Part shown: positions 62,885-64,000 of the stretch, one piece after another
How the letters are laid out: every line of letters begins with the position of its first letter
How positions within the stretch are numbered: position 1 is the first letter of the stretch
Source: Nocardia crassostreae
Lineage (GTDB): Bacteria > Actinomycetota > Actinomycetes > Mycobacteriales > Mycobacteriaceae
DNA: 64,000 nt
Assembly (NCBI RefSeq): GCF_001613405.1
Contig: NZ_BDCH01000010.1
Span: 120,982-184,981 of the forward strand
Direction of reading: 5' to 3'
Translations under genes and position numbers: made by a program
Notes under the pieces: generated by a model
Told to the model about the DNA's origin: nothing
Databases searched by the model: none
Seen by the model: the letters and a program-made list of their open reading frames with translations, nothing else

Positions 62885-63706
62885 TCAGAGCGCTTGCCAG
62901 AGCGCGGGCGTCGCGTCCGGGGTCCAGGTCGGATCGTGCACGGTGTGCGCCTGCAGGCAGCGGTATCGCTCGCCCTGATAGGTCACCGCATCGCCGATCT
63001 CGTACGAGGCGTGCGGGCGCCATTCGTCACCGGCGGGCTGATCGGTGGTCGTACCCGGAGCCGTGGTGGTGACCGGCGGCGTGGTCGTGGACGGAACCGT
63101 CGTCGTGGTCGGCGCGGTGGTGGTCGGGGGTGCCGTGGTGGTGGGCGCGGTCGTGGTGGGCGGCGTTGTGGTGGGCGAGGTTCCGCCGCCGCCGATATTC
63201 AGGTCGATGCAGTTGTAGAAGGCATTGGGGGTGTCGCCGATATTCCAGACCGCCAACAGCTTCTGCTTACCGGTGAAACCGGACAGGTCGATGGTGTGCG
63301 TCAGCGAGCTGGGCGGCTTCTGGCCATTGCCCGCGACGTAGCCGACGCGGGTGCCGCCGATGAAGTACTCCCAGTCCTTGGTGCTGTGGTTCGCGGTGAA
63401 CTTCCAGGTGAAATCGACCGTGCTGCCGACCGAATGCACCTGCCAGCCCTTGCTGTCATCGTCCAGTTCGGCCCACCTCGGGTCGCCCGCGCTGCAATTG
63501 CGCTGTCCCTGTGCGCCTTCCACGCTCTGCGGCTCGTAGGTGATGGCGCCGCAGGAGACCGTGCGCGCCGCGCACTGCGCCTGGCGGCTGGCCGGTCCGG
63601 TGACATAGCCGTGCGCGTTGGCGGTGGCCGCGGGCAGCAGTGCCACCAGCAACGGGGCAATACCGGCAGCAACCCCGGCCGTAGATAGCAGTTTTCTACC
63701 AACCAT
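62885..63706 (-). CDS. Secreted AA10 lytic polysaccharide monooxygenase with C-terminal CBM
   Basis: A 273-residue copper enzyme that cleaves chitin or cellulose oxidatively. The signal peptide ends at ATANA, exposing His32 (HGYVTGP) as the mature N-terminal His of the copper brace; the second brace residue is His107 in TANHSTKDW, and FYNC (163-166) supplies the axial Phe/Tyr region. Residues about 175-226 are a Thr/Pro linker. The end (228-273: EWRPHASYEIGDAVTYQGERYRC) is a CBM5/12-like chitin-binding module with aromatic residues. AGGGAG precedes the ATG. A compound terminator follows. Target is most likely chitin. Confidence 0.92.
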   Translation of the reverse strand: MVGRKLLSTAGVAAGIAPLLVALLPAATANAHGYVTGPASRQAQCAARTVSCGAITYEPQSVEGAQGQRNCSAGDPRWAELDDDSKGWQVHSVGSTVDFTWKFTANHSTKDWEYFIGGTRVGYVAGNGQKPPSSLTHTIDLSGFTGKQKLLAVWNIGDTPNAFYNCIDLNIGGGGTSPTTTPPTTTAPTTTAPPTTTAPTTTTVPSTTTPPVTTTAPGTTTDQPAGDEWRPHASYEIGDAVTYQGERYRCLQAHTVHDPTWTPDATPALWQAL

Positions 63707-64000
63707 TACTGAAACTCCCTCGAAAATGGTTGGGACGCAGGGCTCGAGGTACGTCCCGCGGATCCGCGACTGAGATGCGGATCACAGTTGAAAGTGGGGC
63801 GTTCCAGAAGTTAGACCCTGGGCAACCATCCTGTCAAGCGTCGTCCCGACTGGGGAATCGGGCCCCGCGCGGTTCGGCGCGCGTCGCTTCTGCGCCGCCG
63901 CGCGCGCCGACCGCCGCGCCTGCCTGCGGTAATAGCAGATGCCCGGTGGTCTGGAGATTTCTACAACCGACCGGCCGGGATGGCACAAGCTGGCCACGTG
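63707..64000. other. 294-base region upstream of the AA10 gene to the window edge
   Basis: Contains the AA10 promoter. A 7-bp inverted repeat GATCCGC/GCGGATC lies near 63760-63785. Short open frames here show no ribosome site or family signal; an ATG at 63980 on the plus strand could begin a gene that continues outside but cannot be judged. Confidence 0.4.

Noticed and set aside
63782..63997. 71-codon minus-strand frame at the right edge
   Set aside because: Arg/Pro-rich, no ribosome site, no family signal.
1..64000. CRISPR array, prophage or insertion sequence
   Set aside because: No regularly spaced repeats, integrase, transposase or phage structural genes were seen; the only tRNA has no adjacent integrase or duplicated 3' end.

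Overview
The window comes from a high-GC, mycolic-acid-containing actinomycete of the order Mycobacteriales, most likely Nocardia or a close relative. The evidence is the dense GC-rich coding, frequent GTG/TTG starts, cell-wall genes for trehalose-mycolate transport and arabinan synthesis, and a gene order that follows the Mycobacterium tuberculosis Rv0206c-Rv0244c region. Orthology statements rest on recognised motifs plus this order; no database search was run.

Layout. 1-9.3 kb: mmpL3 (cut by the window edge), NYN protein, trmB and a secretory-type lipase form one leftward operon; divergent from it lie a P-loop GTPase, a membrane-anchored coiled-coil protein and pckA. 9.4-14.6 kb: LysR regulator, a frameshifted EamA transporter, an aldehyde dehydrogenase, two small proteins and a methyltransferase. 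14.7-26.5 kb: envelope polysaccharide block with a GT4 glycosyltransferase, a multispanning GT-C-like protein, a flippase, a DUF3068 protein, an acyltransferase of the trehalose-mycolate acetyltransferase type, giant AftD and a DUF2613 peptide. 26.6-30.4 kb: isochorismate synthase, universal stress protein, and a coupled pair of unknown protein plus ADP-ribosylglycohydrolase. 30.4-37.4 kb: fadA2 / fabG4-htdX, a Cys-rich DUF5685 protein, TetR and lpqI; this block has the M. tuberculosis internal order but is inverted relative to aftD. 37.4-48.9 kb: a 6-phosphogluconate dehydrogenase, VanW protein, diguanylate cyclase, NIPSNAP protein, a NUDIX gene broken by an amber codon, two paralogous lipoproteins, a MazF-like toxin-antitoxin pair, hydrolase/crotonase genes, a secreted DUF4185 (GH183-type) protein, a methyltransferase and a small hydrolase. 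49-64 kb: fadE5 (frameshifted), tRNA-Gly(CCC), ctaD, dcd, a membrane Hsp70-like protein, a paralogue of the unknown protein beside an XRE regulator, an aminotransferase, a His-rich YibE/F protein, a secreted lipase, cutC and an AA10 lytic polysaccharide monooxygenase.

How the genes fit together. The core theme is building and remodelling the mycolyl-arabinogalactan envelope: MmpL3 exports trehalose monomycolate, the acyltransferase probably acetylates it, AftD extends arabinan, the flippase/GT group probably makes another envelope glycan, and LpqI and the DUF4185 protein trim wall polymers. A second theme is fatty-acyl metabolism (fadA2, fabG4, htdX, fadE5). Three promoters in that set carry the same TTAC-N6-GTAA operator-like sequence, one of them in front of the TetR gene.

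Three genes are broken as sequenced (EamA, NUDIX, fadE5). Two of the three lesions are single extra bases in short homopolymers, so assembly error must be excluded before calling them pseudogenes. No rRNA, CRISPR array, prophage or insertion sequence was seen.
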